A DNA stretch of 64,000 nucleotides from Prevotella sp. (lineage in GTDB: Bacteria > Bacteroidota > Bacteroidia > Bacteroidales > Bacteroidaceae): assembly GCA_017940545.1 (NCBI GenBank), contig JAGAYI010000009.1, positions 1 to 64,000 on the forward strand, read 5' to 3'. The notes under the pieces are model-generated. The model made no database searches. It was not told the origin of the DNA and saw nothing but the letters and a program-made list of their open reading frames with translations. A program made the translations under genes and the position numbers. Below are positions 16,165 to 25,600 of the stretch, one piece after another. Each line of letters opens with the position of its first letter. Positions within the stretch are counted from its first letter, which is position 1.

Positions 16165-18030
16165 TCAGGGATTGGCGGAAGAAAGCAAACCCGACAGGTA
16201 AACGATGTCTGCCACATCAACACGGCCGTCACCGTTCACGTCGGCTGACTTGATGGTTTCTGCCGACGGTTTGCTGTCAGCGGCACCGCCCTCTAAGGCT
16301 GCCATCACGCTGATGATGCTGTCGATGTCGGCACGGTTGACACGGCCGTCGCCGTTCACGTCGCCCTTTTCATGCCCGCTTGTGCCGTCGGTTATCTGTT
16401 GCTTGCTTTCCAGCGTTACGGTGCCGCCGGTTACCGTGGCGCGAAACCAGTCTTTCTCGCCGTTGGGTGTCCTGACGAGTGTCGGCTGTGGGCTGTCGTC
16501 ATGCTGTGCATAGAGTGCTATGTAGTATTGCCGTCCGTTCTGGAAGGTTTGCGCGTTGTAGCTGAACGTCCGGGTTACCGACCTGTTGGTGAAGCCTCCG
16601 GCATGTAGCATGCTGACCAGTTCGTCGTCGCTGAAGAGGGTCTCTACGAGCTGCCAGTCTCGGCTGAAGACGCCCAGCCCGAATTTTCCACGGAAGGCTA
16701 CTTGCTTGCTGGCTTTGTTGGCGCAGCAGTAGGGGCGATAGGTGAGGCTGGTGGCAGCGTCAACGGCTACCGACGTTTCGAGCTCCAGACCGATGGTGTA
16801 GAAGATGTCTTCTTCCTTGCCTACTGCATGGGGCGACATGCCGACGACCATGCCTTGGTCCTGGTTGAAGTCATAGACGGTGGATGTGGGCACGCCCAGC
16901 ACTCTTGACGTCTTGGTGGGGTTGACGGCATCGATGGCGAAGTATCCGTCGCAGTCGCCTGTCCATCCGAAGTTGAAGTGGTAGAGTCCGTTTTCGTCCA
17001 TGCCGTCGAGTATGAAACGGTGTCCGCCCTGCATTTCCTGCGTATCGCCCAGTATGGTTGTCTTGGCGGGGCCGATGCCGCCGTAGAGCAGGGGGCGCCC
17101 GGCTGCCAGCTCGCTTCTGATGATGCTGTTCCACTCGTCGCTGTCGTAGTAGTTCTTCAGCAGGTGCTGCGTGTTGGGGTTGTACCCGAAGTGGTTGATG
17201 ACGGCGTATGGTATCTGGTTGGGTGTAGCGCCCGACTCCGTATTGTAGTCCATGAGTACGGACACGCCACAGGCATGCATTAGTTTAGCAACTTCCTGCT
17301 TCGAGGCTTGCGGGCTCGTGTAGCTGTAGGTGTCTGACATTTTTGACCAGTCGAGGCTCAGGGCGTCGAAGTCCATGGTCTGTCTGATTCCCAGCGTCTC
17401 TGTGGTGTAGGCAACGGTGCCCCCCTGCCCTTGCGCGGGGTACTGGTGGTGGTTCATGACCTGTGCCATGGCGGTTGCCACGCAGCCTGTTGCCAGCCTG
17501 ATGCCCCAGCTGTTGGTGGGGCAGTCATTATTGTAGGGGCTCTCCTGCCCCCATTTGGTCTGAATGAGCGGGGCAATGGCTTTTACGCGCTCCCGCCTGG
17601 GGGCTTGGCCGCGGTCGGTGCTTTCGGGGATGGCGGCCCGCTGTGCGTCGTACCACGCCAGGATGTCAAACAGCTGTACGGGGGCCTCTCCGGCTGCAAA
17701 GGTGCCGTTGTCTGAGTAGCCTAATATCTGGTACATGCGTTTGTCGGCCGACACGACGACGAACCGCTGGTTGGCTTCGTCGTTCACGATGTAGTAGCTG
17801 GCTGCCGGCTGCGGGCTGCCGGCCGGCTGGCTTGTGCGGCTTCTGCGCAGCGCGACGGCCTCGCGTACTGACGCTGGTGACAGCACGTTCAGGCGCGACA
17901 GACGTGACGTAGGCCGCTGGTTGAGAAACTCGGAGGCTATCTGCATGGCTTCTGCGCTGGTTCGTTGTTGTGCGCAGAGACTGTTGAAGCTGCCCGTTAA
18001 CAAGGCTAATAGAATGAGTATCTTCTTCAT
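16165..18030 (-). CDS. secreted C10 (streptopain-like) cysteine protease with dockerin-like tail
   Basis: 621-aa precursor. A signal peptide (MKKILILLALLTGSFNSLCAQ) is followed by a Spi/propeptide region ending about residue 145. The peptidase C10 domain has the catalytic cysteine in TGCVATAMAQVM and the histidine in GGHRFILDGMDENGLYHFNFGW. The last 80 residues hold two calcium-loop repeats (GDVNGDGRVNRADID and ADVNGDGRVDVADIV), a type I dockerin pattern. The family includes SpeB and the Prevotella interpain/Bacteroides C10 proteases. It is divergent from a cohesin-like gene at 18147. Confidence 0.88.
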   Translation of the reverse strand: MKKILILLALLTGSFNSLCAQQRTSAEAMQIASEFLNQRPTSRLSRLNVLSPASVREAVALRRSRTSQPAGSPQPAASYYIVNDEANQRFVVVSADKRMYQILGYSDNGTFAAGEAPVQLFDILAWYDAQRAAIPESTDRGQAPRRERVKAIAPLIQTKWGQESPYNNDCPTNSWGIRLATGCVATAMAQVMNHHQYPAQGQGGTVAYTTETLGIRQTMDFDALSLDWSKMSDTYSYTSPQASKQEVAKLMHACGVSVLMDYNTESGATPNQIPYAVINHFGYNPNTQHLLKNYYDSDEWNSIIRSELAAGRPLLYGGIGPAKTTILGDTQEMQGGHRFILDGMDENGLYHFNFGWTGDCDGYFAIDAVNPTKTSRVLGVPTSTVYDFNQDQGMVVGMSPHAVGKEEDIFYTIGLELETSVAVDAATSLTYRPYCCANKASKQVAFRGKFGLGVFSRDWQLVETLFSDDELVSMLHAGGFTNRSVTRTFSYNAQTFQNGRQYYIALYAQHDDSPQPTLVRTPNGEKDWFRATVTGGTVTLESKQQITDGTSGHEKGDVNGDGRVNRADIDSIISVMAALEGGAADSKPSAETIKSADVNGDGRVDVADIVYLSGLLSSANP

Positions 18031-18133
18031 TTGTCGGGAATTCGTGTGCAAAGATACATAATATTCTACAATTTATTTGTATGATTCTCAAAAAAAATAA
18101 TGAGCGGATGGTGCCTGTCAGACAAATAATTTG

Positions 18134-18141
18134 TACCTTTG
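18134..18141 (+). promoter_or_regulatory. -7 box immediately before the cohesin-like gene
   Basis: TACCTTTG ends 5 nt before the first and 8 nt before the second of two tandem ATG codons (18147, 18150). This again predicts an essentially leaderless mRNA. Confidence 0.7.
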
Positions 18142-18146
18142 CACTC

Positions 18147-18746
18147 ATGATGAAACACTTCAGAGTATTTTTCCTGCGGCTTGCTGCTGTGCTGCTGAGC
18201 GCGGAGGCTTCGGCCCAAACGCTGTCGGTCAGTCCCGTGGAGGCTACGCGGGGCGGCCAAGTGACGCTGACCGTCAACATGTCGCAACCTTCAGGGGCTT
18301 CGGCCCTGCAGTTCTGTCTCCTGTTGCCCGAGGGCTTCACGGTTAATGACGATGACTGCAGGGTGAAGCAGTCGGCTGCCGGCCATGTCCTCAGTGTCAC
18401 CCGCATGGACAATGGCCACCATCTTTTTGTGCTCTACAGTACTGACCTGCAGCTGATGACGGAAGGCGCGTTGCTTTCTGTTCCGGTTGACATAGCTGAC
18501 GATGCCGCCGAGGGCAGCGGCCGTCTCTACTCCGTCTGCTCGTCGGGGCGTGATGCTGTCAGCACTCAAATCAGCCCGGCAGACTTCAGCATCACGCTGC
18601 ATGACAGCGCTACGCGGATGGATGCCTGCGCAGCTGAAGGCACGGGCAGTCAAACAATCTACAACCTAAACGGCCAGCGCCTGTCGAAACCTCAGAAAGG
18701 CCTGAACGTCATCGGCGGCAGGTTGGTGCTGAGGGGCTGTCAATAG
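18147..18746 (+). CDS. secreted protein with cohesin-like domain
   Basis: 199-aa protein with a signal peptide (MMKHFRVFFLRLAAVLLSAEASAQ). The body (VSPVEATRGGQVTLTV, SALQFCLLLPEGF, EGALLSVPVDIADDAAEGSG) has the pattern of a cohesin-type jelly-roll domain. The end (IYNLNGQRLSKPQKGLNVI) matches the short C-terminal module common on secreted Prevotella proteins. A longer frame from 18081 contains the promoter, so the start is 18147 or 18150. Its divergent neighbour carries a dockerin, suggesting a binding pair; this is inference. Confidence 0.7.
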   Translation: MMKHFRVFFLRLAAVLLSAEASAQTLSVSPVEATRGGQVTLTVNMSQPSGASALQFCLLLPEGFTVNDDDCRVKQSAAGHVLSVTRMDNGHHLFVLYSTDLQLMTEGALLSVPVDIADDAAEGSGRLYSVCSSGRDAVSTQISPADFSITLHDSATRMDACAAEGTGSQTIYNLNGQRLSKPQKGLNVIGGRLVLRGCQ

Positions 18747-18785
18747 TTTTCCTGCATCCACTCGATGCCAGACACCCCCGTCAAG

Positions 18786-18948
18786 ACTGGGAGAAACTGC
18801 CGGGGAAACGGGGAGAAACTGCCGGACTGACGGGGAGAGAGTGCCGGGGAGTCTGGTAAACAGGCGGCCGTGTCAAACAAATGACACGCACGTGTCATGA
18901 TCTTGACACGGGCGTGGCACATTCTTGACACGGGCGGGTGCACCCCTT
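18786..18948 (-). repeat. 22-bp phased palindromic array, element D
   Basis: The most regular copy. Seven blocks are centred exactly 22 bp apart at 18801, 18823, 18845 (CCGG tail units), 18867 (CGGCCG), 18889 (CGCACG), 18911 and 18933 (CGGGCG). The blocks are flanked by TGACA and TGTCA, so each is a dyad such as TGACACGCACGTGTCA. On the minus strand the order is promoter box (TATCTTTG, 19012-19005), 56-nt leader ending AAGGGG, core, tail. It runs toward the 3' end of the cohesin-like gene. Confidence 0.85.
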
Positions 18949-19004
18949 ATGTTTCCCCATCTGTTTCGTCATATCGGGAGACCCGCGATTGTCTTTCTTG
19001 TTTG

Positions 19005-19012
19005 CAAAGATA
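19005..19012 (-). promoter_or_regulatory. -7 box at the head of element D
   Basis: TATCTTTG on the minus strand followed by CA, as at the other three elements. No good -33 is seen 19-20 nt upstream. Confidence 0.45.
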
Positions 19013-19101
19013 CAAAATATTTCGGAATGTCTATCACTCTCTATAAAAAAATAATGAAAAATAGCCTTCCACAAGTCTTGTGAAAGCACTTTTTGGGCGA
19101 G

Positions 19102-19268
19102 AATTACTCCGTCTCGGCAAAAAAAAAGAAACAAGTTTCTTTGTTATGCTCTCGACTTTTCGTAACTTTGCGACAAAAGTCGCGAAATTACTACGTCTCG
19201 GCAAAAAAAAGAAACAAGTTTCTTTGTTTTACTCTCGACTTTTCGTAACTTTGCACGTAAATAAATTG
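19102..19268 (+). promoter_or_regulatory. tandemly duplicated promoter with palindromic operator
   Basis: A segment of 83-84 bp occurs twice in a row. Each copy has the palindrome AAAGAAAC-AA-GTTTCTTT (19125-19142 and 19208-19225) whose last bases form the -33 TTTG (19140-19143 and 19223-19226), then exactly 19 nt and TAACTTTG (19163-19170 and 19246-19253). The copy 2 promoter is 19 nt from the ATG at 19273. The palindrome overlapping -33 suggests control by a dimeric DNA-binding protein. Confidence 0.75.
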
Positions 19269-19272
19269 CACT

Positions 19273-20439
19273 ATGAGTTACACTATTCCCGCAGAGTTTG
19301 ACGAGATACGGCCTTTTGAGCCGTCGGAGATGAGGCAGGCATTTGACGAACTGCTGGCAGACAGACAGTTTTCGCTGGTACTGAAGGGGTTTGCCCCGTG
19401 GCTGCCCAAGGTAGTACGCAACGGACTGCTGCGGCTGGCCTTTACGGGGGTGAAGACGCCGCTCGACTTCCAGAAACGTTTCATGAAACCTGTTGTCAAG
19501 TGGATTATCCGCAAGCATACTGACGGCTGTACGTTCGACGACAGTCTGCTACCGCCCCCCCGGGCAAAGGGGCGCTACACCTTTGTGAGCAACCACCGTG
19601 ACATTGTGCTCGACGCGGCATTCCTCGACGTCATGCTGGTGGAGCACGACCACCCAACGACGGTCGAGATAGGCATTGGTGACAACCTGCTCATTTACCC
19701 GTGGATAAAGCGGCTGGTGCGCATGAACAAGGCGTTCACCGTGCGCCGCGGGCTGACGGCGCACGAAATGATGCGCTCCAGCCAGCTGATGAGCAGCTAT
19801 ATTCACTTCGCCGTCACGCAGAAAAGGGAGAACATCTGGATTGCGCAGCGCGAGGGCCGGGCCAAGGACAGCGACGACCGCACGCAAGACTCGGTGCTGA
19901 AGATGCTGGCCATGGGCGGACCACTGCAGGAGCTGAACATTGTGCCGCTGACCATCAGCTATGAGTTTGACCCGTGCGACTACCTGAAAGCCCAGGAGTT
20001 TCAGCAGAAACGCGACAACCCTACTTTCAAGAAGAGCCGGCAGGACGACCTGGACAACATGAAGACGGGCATTTTTGGCTACAAGGGACGTGTGCACTAC
20101 CACTGCGCGGTTCCCATCAACACCTGGATTGCCGGTTTGGACGACCTTCCGCGAAAGGATTTCTTCACAGCACTGAGCCACCGCATTGACCGCGAGTTGC
20201 ACGCCAGCTACCGACTCTACCCCTGCAACTACATCGCCTTGGACGAGCTGGAGGGCAACCACGAATATGCTGCTCACTATACACCTAAAGACAAGGAACG
20301 GTTTGAGAAATATCTCAGCGGACAGTTGGCAAAAATCAGGATTCCCAACAAGGACGAGGCTTTTCTGCGTGAACGAATGCTCACCATGTATGCCAACCCG
20401 CTACGAAACTACCTGAAGGCGAAAGGGGACAAGGGATGA
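19273..20439 (+). CDS. PlsC/PlsB-like acyltransferase
   Basis: 388-aa protein of the glycerol-phosphate acyltransferase superfamily, probably acting on lipids at the inner membrane. The catalytic motif region reads SNHRDIVLD near residue 106, with histidine and aspartate separated by five residues rather than four. A downstream block, AQREGRAKDSDDRTQD, resembles the EGxR substrate-binding block. There are no obvious membrane helices. Substrate unknown. The stop overlaps the next gene by 4 nt. Expression is driven from the duplicated promoter upstream. Confidence 0.75.
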   Translation: MSYTIPAEFDEIRPFEPSEMRQAFDELLADRQFSLVLKGFAPWLPKVVRNGLLRLAFTGVKTPLDFQKRFMKPVVKWIIRKHTDGCTFDDSLLPPPRAKGRYTFVSNHRDIVLDAAFLDVMLVEHDHPTTVEIGIGDNLLIYPWIKRLVRMNKAFTVRRGLTAHEMMRSSQLMSSYIHFAVTQKRENIWIAQREGRAKDSDDRTQDSVLKMLAMGGPLQELNIVPLTISYEFDPCDYLKAQEFQQKRDNPTFKKSRQDDLDNMKTGIFGYKGRVHYHCAVPINTWIAGLDDLPRKDFFTALSHRIDRELHASYRLYPCNYIALDELEGNHEYAAHYTPKDKERFEKYLSGQLAKIRIPNKDEAFLRERMLTMYANPLRNYLKAKGDKG

Positions 20440-21152
20440 AAGGACACCAAGTGAAGAAATGGACGGGGCTGGTGTTGCTGCCCTTAGGCCTGCTTATGGT
20501 TTTGCTCTTCTCGTGCGAGGCTGACAACTACGAGAAGGGCGAGGGTGAATACTCGCTGATGCGGGCCGACTTTGTGCAGGCCCACGTCGGCAGCGACAAG
20601 CGCGTAGATTACATTGTGACGGACGATGGCGACTCGCTAACCACCGAGCCACGCTTCACCACCAAGGCCATCGGCACGGCCGACACCATCTACCGTGCCA
20701 TCCTATATTATAATAAGGTAAAGAACGAGGCTGGGAAAACCGTAGCAGAGGCCAAGGGCATGTCGTTGGTTCCTACACTGCTGCTTGCCCTGCCCGAGAT
20801 GCTGGACCCTATGAAACAGGACCCGGTCAAGTTTGAAAGTCTCTGGACTGGCAGCAACGGCCGATACCTGAATGGCAGCATCGTGCTGATGACGGGCAAG
20901 GACGGTGAGGAAGACCGCTATCAGGCCATTGCCATGGTGCAAGACAGCGTGGAGCAACACGACGACGGGACACGAACACTCTGCTGCCGTTTATATCACG
21001 ACCAGTGCGACGTGCCGCAATACTATTCGACACAGCGTTATTTCAGCATTCCACTGACCCACGTGCAGGCCGACTCCATGCGCATAGAGATTCAGACGTA
21101 TAGCGGGAAAGTTGTCAAGACCTTGGCGATACGATTTAAAATAAAAAAATAA
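20436..21152 (+). CDS. lipoprotein, NigD-like
   Basis: 238-aa protein with a lipoprotein signal peptide ending in LLFSC (cysteine near residue 29). The rest resembles the NigD-like family of Bacteroidales: a small N-terminal beta domain (RVDYIVTDDGDSL) and a larger C-terminal beta domain. Function unknown in the family, although NigD was described with a bacteriocin locus. It is translationally coupled to the acyltransferase by an ATGA overlap and ends 12 nt before the convergent threonine aldolase. Confidence 0.55.
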   Translation: MKGHQVKKWTGLVLLPLGLLMVLLFSCEADNYEKGEGEYSLMRADFVQAHVGSDKRVDYIVTDDGDSLTTEPRFTTKAIGTADTIYRAILYYNKVKNEAGKTVAEAKGMSLVPTLLLALPEMLDPMKQDPVKFESLWTGSNGRYLNGSIVLMTGKDGEEDRYQAIAMVQDSVEQHDDGTRTLCCRLYHDQCDVPQYYSTQRYFSIPLTHVQADSMRIEIQTYSGKVVKTLAIRFKIKK

Positions 21153-21164
21153 AAGATTAACGCT

Positions 21165-22241
21165 TCACACTAACTGCTCCAACTGGTCAAGTTCCTCGTC
21201 GGTCGTTGCCCAGCTGGTAACGAAGCGGCAAATGGTGCGGTGCTTGTCGGCCTGTCCCCAATGGGTGAACACCACGTGCTGCGACAACCGTTCCACCTGT
21301 TCGTTGCTGATCATGACAAACTGTTGGTTCGTGGGCGAGTCAATGAAAAACTCATAACCCTTTTTGGCGAAGATGTCCTTCATACGCATGGCGGTGTCAA
21401 TGGCACGCTTTGAAAGCTCAAAGTAGAGCAGTTCGTCACCCGACGACGGACTGAACAGCGCATCGAACTGCAGGCCGATGAGTGCCCCTTTGGCTATGAC
21501 GGCTCCGTGCTGTTTCTGAATGCTGAAGAAGTGCTTGTGGGCACGGCGGTTGGTAAAGACGACGGCCTCGCCGCAGAGAGCGCCAATTTTTGTTCCCCCG
21601 ATGTAGAACACATCGCAATGGCGGGCCAAGTAGGGCAACGTCATGTCATTCTCGCGGGCCATCAGTCCATAGCCCAGACGGGCACCGTCTATATAAAGAG
21701 GTATCTCGTAACGCTGGCACACATGGTAGATGTCATCCAGTTCGTGAGCCGTGTAAAGTGTTCCCAGCTCAGTAGGGAAGGTGATATAGACCAAGCCGGG
21801 ATAGACGGCATGCGCATTGTTGCCATCGTGCATGAAGTCGTCCAGATACTTGTCCAGTACCTTGGGATCCATCTTTCCGTCGCACTCCGGAAGGGTAATG
21901 ATCTTATGCTCCGTAAACTCTACAGCTCCCGCCTCGTGCACATTGATGTGGCCGGAACTGACACAGATGACTCCTTCGTACTGGTAAAGCATGGAGTCGA
22001 TGGTGGTGGCATTGGTCTGCGTGCCACCCGTCAGGAAGAACACCTCAGCGTCAGGCAGTCCACAGGCGCGGCGAATGCGTTGCTTTGCACGTTCGCTAAA
22101 CTCGTCGAAGCCGTACGGTGTGGGCTTCGCCTGATTGTTGTCAACAAGGTTTTGCAGCACCATCGGGTGTGCACCGTTATTATAGTCACATTCAAATGAA
22201 ATCAAATCTTTTATTTTTTTAGTGTCTGCAAAAGTAATCAT
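21165..22241 (-). CDS. threonine aldolase family PLP enzyme
   Basis: 358-aa fold-type I PLP enzyme predicted to cleave L-threonine or L-allo-threonine to glycine and acetaldehyde. Motifs: CDYNNGAHPMVL and YGFDEFS at the N-terminus, FLTGGTQTNATT, IDGARLGYG, and the PLP-lysine segment YIGGTKIGALCGE. The frame extends to 22262 but MITFADTKK at 22241 gives the usual length. A TACTTTTG sequence lies just after the ATG and is probably fortuitous, since a start beyond it would remove the conserved first motif. Confidence 0.88.
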   Translation of the reverse strand: MITFADTKKIKDLISFECDYNNGAHPMVLQNLVDNNQAKPTPYGFDEFSERAKQRIRRACGLPDAEVFFLTGGTQTNATTIDSMLYQYEGVICVSSGHINVHEAGAVEFTEHKIITLPECDGKMDPKVLDKYLDDFMHDGNNAHAVYPGLVYITFPTELGTLYTAHELDDIYHVCQRYEIPLYIDGARLGYGLMARENDMTLPYLARHCDVFYIGGTKIGALCGEAVVFTNRRAHKHFFSIQKQHGAVIAKGALIGLQFDALFSPSSGDELLYFELSKRAIDTAMRMKDIFAKKGYEFFIDSPTNQQFVMISNEQVERLSQHVVFTHWGQADKHRTICRFVTSWATTDEELDQLEQLV

Positions 22242-22353
22242 TATTTCTGAATAAAGCACCATACTGCCAGAGAAATTTACGCCGTAGCCGCACAGAGGCT
22301 TCTATTGACATATACAGAGACCTGCAGGTATGAGGTTTATTCGGGTGTGTACA

Positions 22354-22692
22354 GTTAACACTTATCGGACGAAAGTGTAACATTTACTTTATCAATAGTA
22401 TCATTTTGAGCAACAATTAAAAAAAAGTTACTTAAATTCATGATAATTTTGTTTCGTTTATTTATTTTTGCACCATGTATCGCCACGATGAGCGAATATA
22501 ATCAATCTATAAGTTACAAACCAGAAACACTACTGATAACATGACCAAGACATAGTAACAAAACGTTTTTAGCCATTGCAGGCCCGGTGGGTTTGCGTGG
22601 AAGGGAGTTCTCCCAAACATCTGATGATTCCCGACTAACAAAATTATCGACGAAACAGAATTTTTTTAATTAATCAAACTAAATACCTAAGT
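22354..22692 (+). promoter_or_regulatory. susC upstream region: inverted repeat, -7 box and structured leader
   Basis: This gene-free stretch holds an imperfect inverted repeat (GTTAACACTT at 22354-22363 with AAAGTGTAAC at 22372-22381), a TATTTTTG -7 box at 22463-22470 without a good -33, and a leader of about 220 nt. The leader contains GTTTG...GGGAG-TT-CTCCC-AAAC (around 22591-22618), a likely stem-loop. Weak -33 and a long leader fit a regulated SusCD promoter. No cognate regulator gene (HTCS, SusR or ECF/anti-sigma) is adjacent. Confidence 0.5.
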
Positions 22693-25600
22693 ATGAATCA
22701 AAGAATCAGAAAGACGGCGCTATTGATGAGTGCTCTGGCCCTGATGGGTCTTTGTTACTCACCTAACGCCAACGCTGCTGTGAATGTCATTGACGGCATC
22801 CAGCAGTCAACCAAGAAGGTTACAGGTACTGTATCTGATGCACAGGGTCCGGTTATCGGAGCTACTGTTGCAGAAAAGGGCAATGCCGGTAACGCAGTGA
22901 TTACCGACATTGACGGTAACTTCTCGATTAATGTGAAGCCAGGTGCTACGCTGGTTATCTCGTACATCGGCTATGTCACTCAGGAAATTGCCGTAGGTAG
23001 CCAGTCGGTTATCGACGTGACTCTTGCTGAGGACAGTGAGTCACTGGAGGAAGTGGTAGTTGTAGGTTATGGTACCATGAAGAAGAAACTGGTGACCGGT
23101 GCTACCGTTCAGGTAAAGGGTGAGGAAATTGCCAAACTGAACACTACCAATGCCCTCGAAGCTATGCAGTCCAGCACGCCTGGTGTGCAGATTACCAGTG
23201 CCTCGACTCAGCCAGGTAAGGGTTACAAGGTGTATATCCGTGGTATCGGTACCATCGGCGACTCTCAGCCTCTGTATGTGATCGACGGTGTGGCCGGCGG
23301 AAACCTTGACGGCATCAACCCGAACGACATTGAGAGCATCGACGTACTGAAGGACGCTGCCTCGGCAGCCATCTACGGTTCGCGTGCTGCCAACGGTGTG
23401 ATTCTGGTCACTACCAAGCAGGGTAAGGCCGGCAAGGTGGAGATTACCTACAATGGTGCTTTCGGATGGTCTAACGCCTACAAGCGTCCGCAGATGCTGA
23501 ACGCTCAGCAGTTCATGACCATCATGGATGAGTACAGTTTCAACACTTCTGGCCAGAAGGTTGACTTCTCTGCCTACGTGCCACAGGCTATCGTCGATAA
23601 GGTGGCCGGCGGTTGGGAAGGTACTGACTGGTGGAAGGCTTTCGAAAACAAGAATGCTTTGCAACAGAATCACTCTGTAACGCTGACGGGTGGTTCGGAA
23701 CTGTCAAAGTTCTCATTGTCTTACACCTATACCGGTAATGAAGGTATTATGGGTGCTGACAGAGCTTCTTACTACAAACGTCACACAATCCGCTTGAACA
23801 GTGACCACGTGCTGCTCAAGGCCAAGGACTTCGATGTCATCACCATCGGCGAGAACATCTCCATTGGCTACAACAGGAGCCACGACCTGGCCGAGGACGG
23901 CATGTACTGGAGCTATATCCACAGTCTGCTGCAGACCAACCCGCTCGTACCTATGTATGATGACAATGGTGAACTTTACACTCATGTTAAAAATGGCGCA
24001 GGCTGGAACGACTATTGGTTCAACAACCCTTACGAGGGTCTTGATAAAGGTGGATTCAACTCGATGGCCGAGAGCCGCAACGTCAACACCTCGGCCACGG
24101 CATTCGTCACCATCCAGCCTATCAAGGGTCTGAGACTCCGCAGCCAGTTCAACTACAACTGGGGATCGGGTGCATACCGCAGCTTCGGCGTACCGCGCTC
24201 TCCTTCTTCTGGTTCAGGTACGGTGACATCCTACAATGTCAGCCAAAGTGCATGGCTGAGCACCAACTGGAGTGTTGAGAACACCTTGACTTACGACCTT
24301 CCTATCTTCTCTGGTCATAAGATCAGCGCCATGGTTGGTCAGAGCTTCCAGAGCACTGCCTGGAGTACGAATCTGAGTGGCTCGAACTCGGTAGGCGAAG
24401 GCTCACAGTATGCTACGCTGAAGGACTGGAATTCTGCATACCTGAAGAATTTCAGCACTGACCTGAAGAACGCCTCGCTGAGTGGTAATCCTAATGATGA
24501 AGAGTATCTGGCCTCTTGGTTCGGTCGTGTGACATGGGACTGGAATGAGCGCTACATGGCTACCGTCACCTTGCGTTACGACGGTTCAAGTATATTTAAT
24601 AAAGGCAAGCGCTGGGGTGCATTCCCATCTGCATCTGTAGGTTGGGTGATTAGCAACGAGAAATTCATGGAGAGCACCCGCAACTGGATGGACTTCCTGA
24701 AGATTCGTGCATCTTGGGGTCAGAACGGTAACAACCGTATTGCCAAGTACCAGTATCTGGCTACCATCGCTCAGTCTGGTCCTAATGGAGATAGTGGCTA
24801 TAAGTTCAGCGACAGTTACGACGTGACACTGAATGGCAAGCCCAATACAGGTGCCTACGCCAATATCGTGCCTAACCCCGACGTGACATGGGAGACTTCC
24901 GAGCAGCTTGACTTCGGTCTTGATGCCCGCTTCCTCGACAGCCGCCTGGGTCTGACCTTCGACTGGTATAAGAAGACCACTAAGGACTGGCTGATCGTTG
25001 CTCCGCGTATTGCCATCGAGGGTACCAACCCGGCCTACATCAATGGTGGTGACGTTCGTAACACCGGTGTTGAACTTGCTGTAACTTGGAATGACAGAAT
25101 TGGCAAGGACTTCAGCTACAACGTAGGCGTCAACTTCGCTACTAACAAGAACAAGGTTACCCGTATTGCCAACGAGAATGGCTACATCAATGGTGGAGGC
25201 AGCATCCTCTCTCAGGGTACAGAGTATATCTATCGTGCTGAGGTCGGCAAGCCCATCGGCTACTTCTACGGCATGTCGTACAGCGGCATCTGGCAGAACC
25301 AGGAGCAGATTCAAGCTGCACGTGCTGCTGGCAAAGCCGTACTCGACGGTGCACAGCCCGGTGACGCTATCTGGGACGACTGGAACGGCGATGGTGTGAT
25401 TACCTACGCTGAAGGTGCCAACTGCGACCGTCACGAGATTGGTAATCCTAATCCCGATGTCACCCTGGGTGTCAACCTCGGTCTGAGTTGGAGGGGTCTT
25501 GACTTCGCAGTCAACGGTGCCGGTGCATTCGGCATGCAGATTATGCGTTCTTACCGTTCATTCAGTGATTCTTGGTGGCATAACTACGACACCACTATTT

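Noticed and set aside
18740-18943. 67-aa frame on the minus strand inside element D
   Set aside because: Encoded by the 22-bp repeats themselves, no family, and not matched by frames in the other elements.
22202-22241. Promoter -7 box TACTTTTG at the start of the threonine aldolase gene
   Set aside because: A start downstream of it would remove the conserved N-terminal PLP-enzyme motif, so the match is probably chance.
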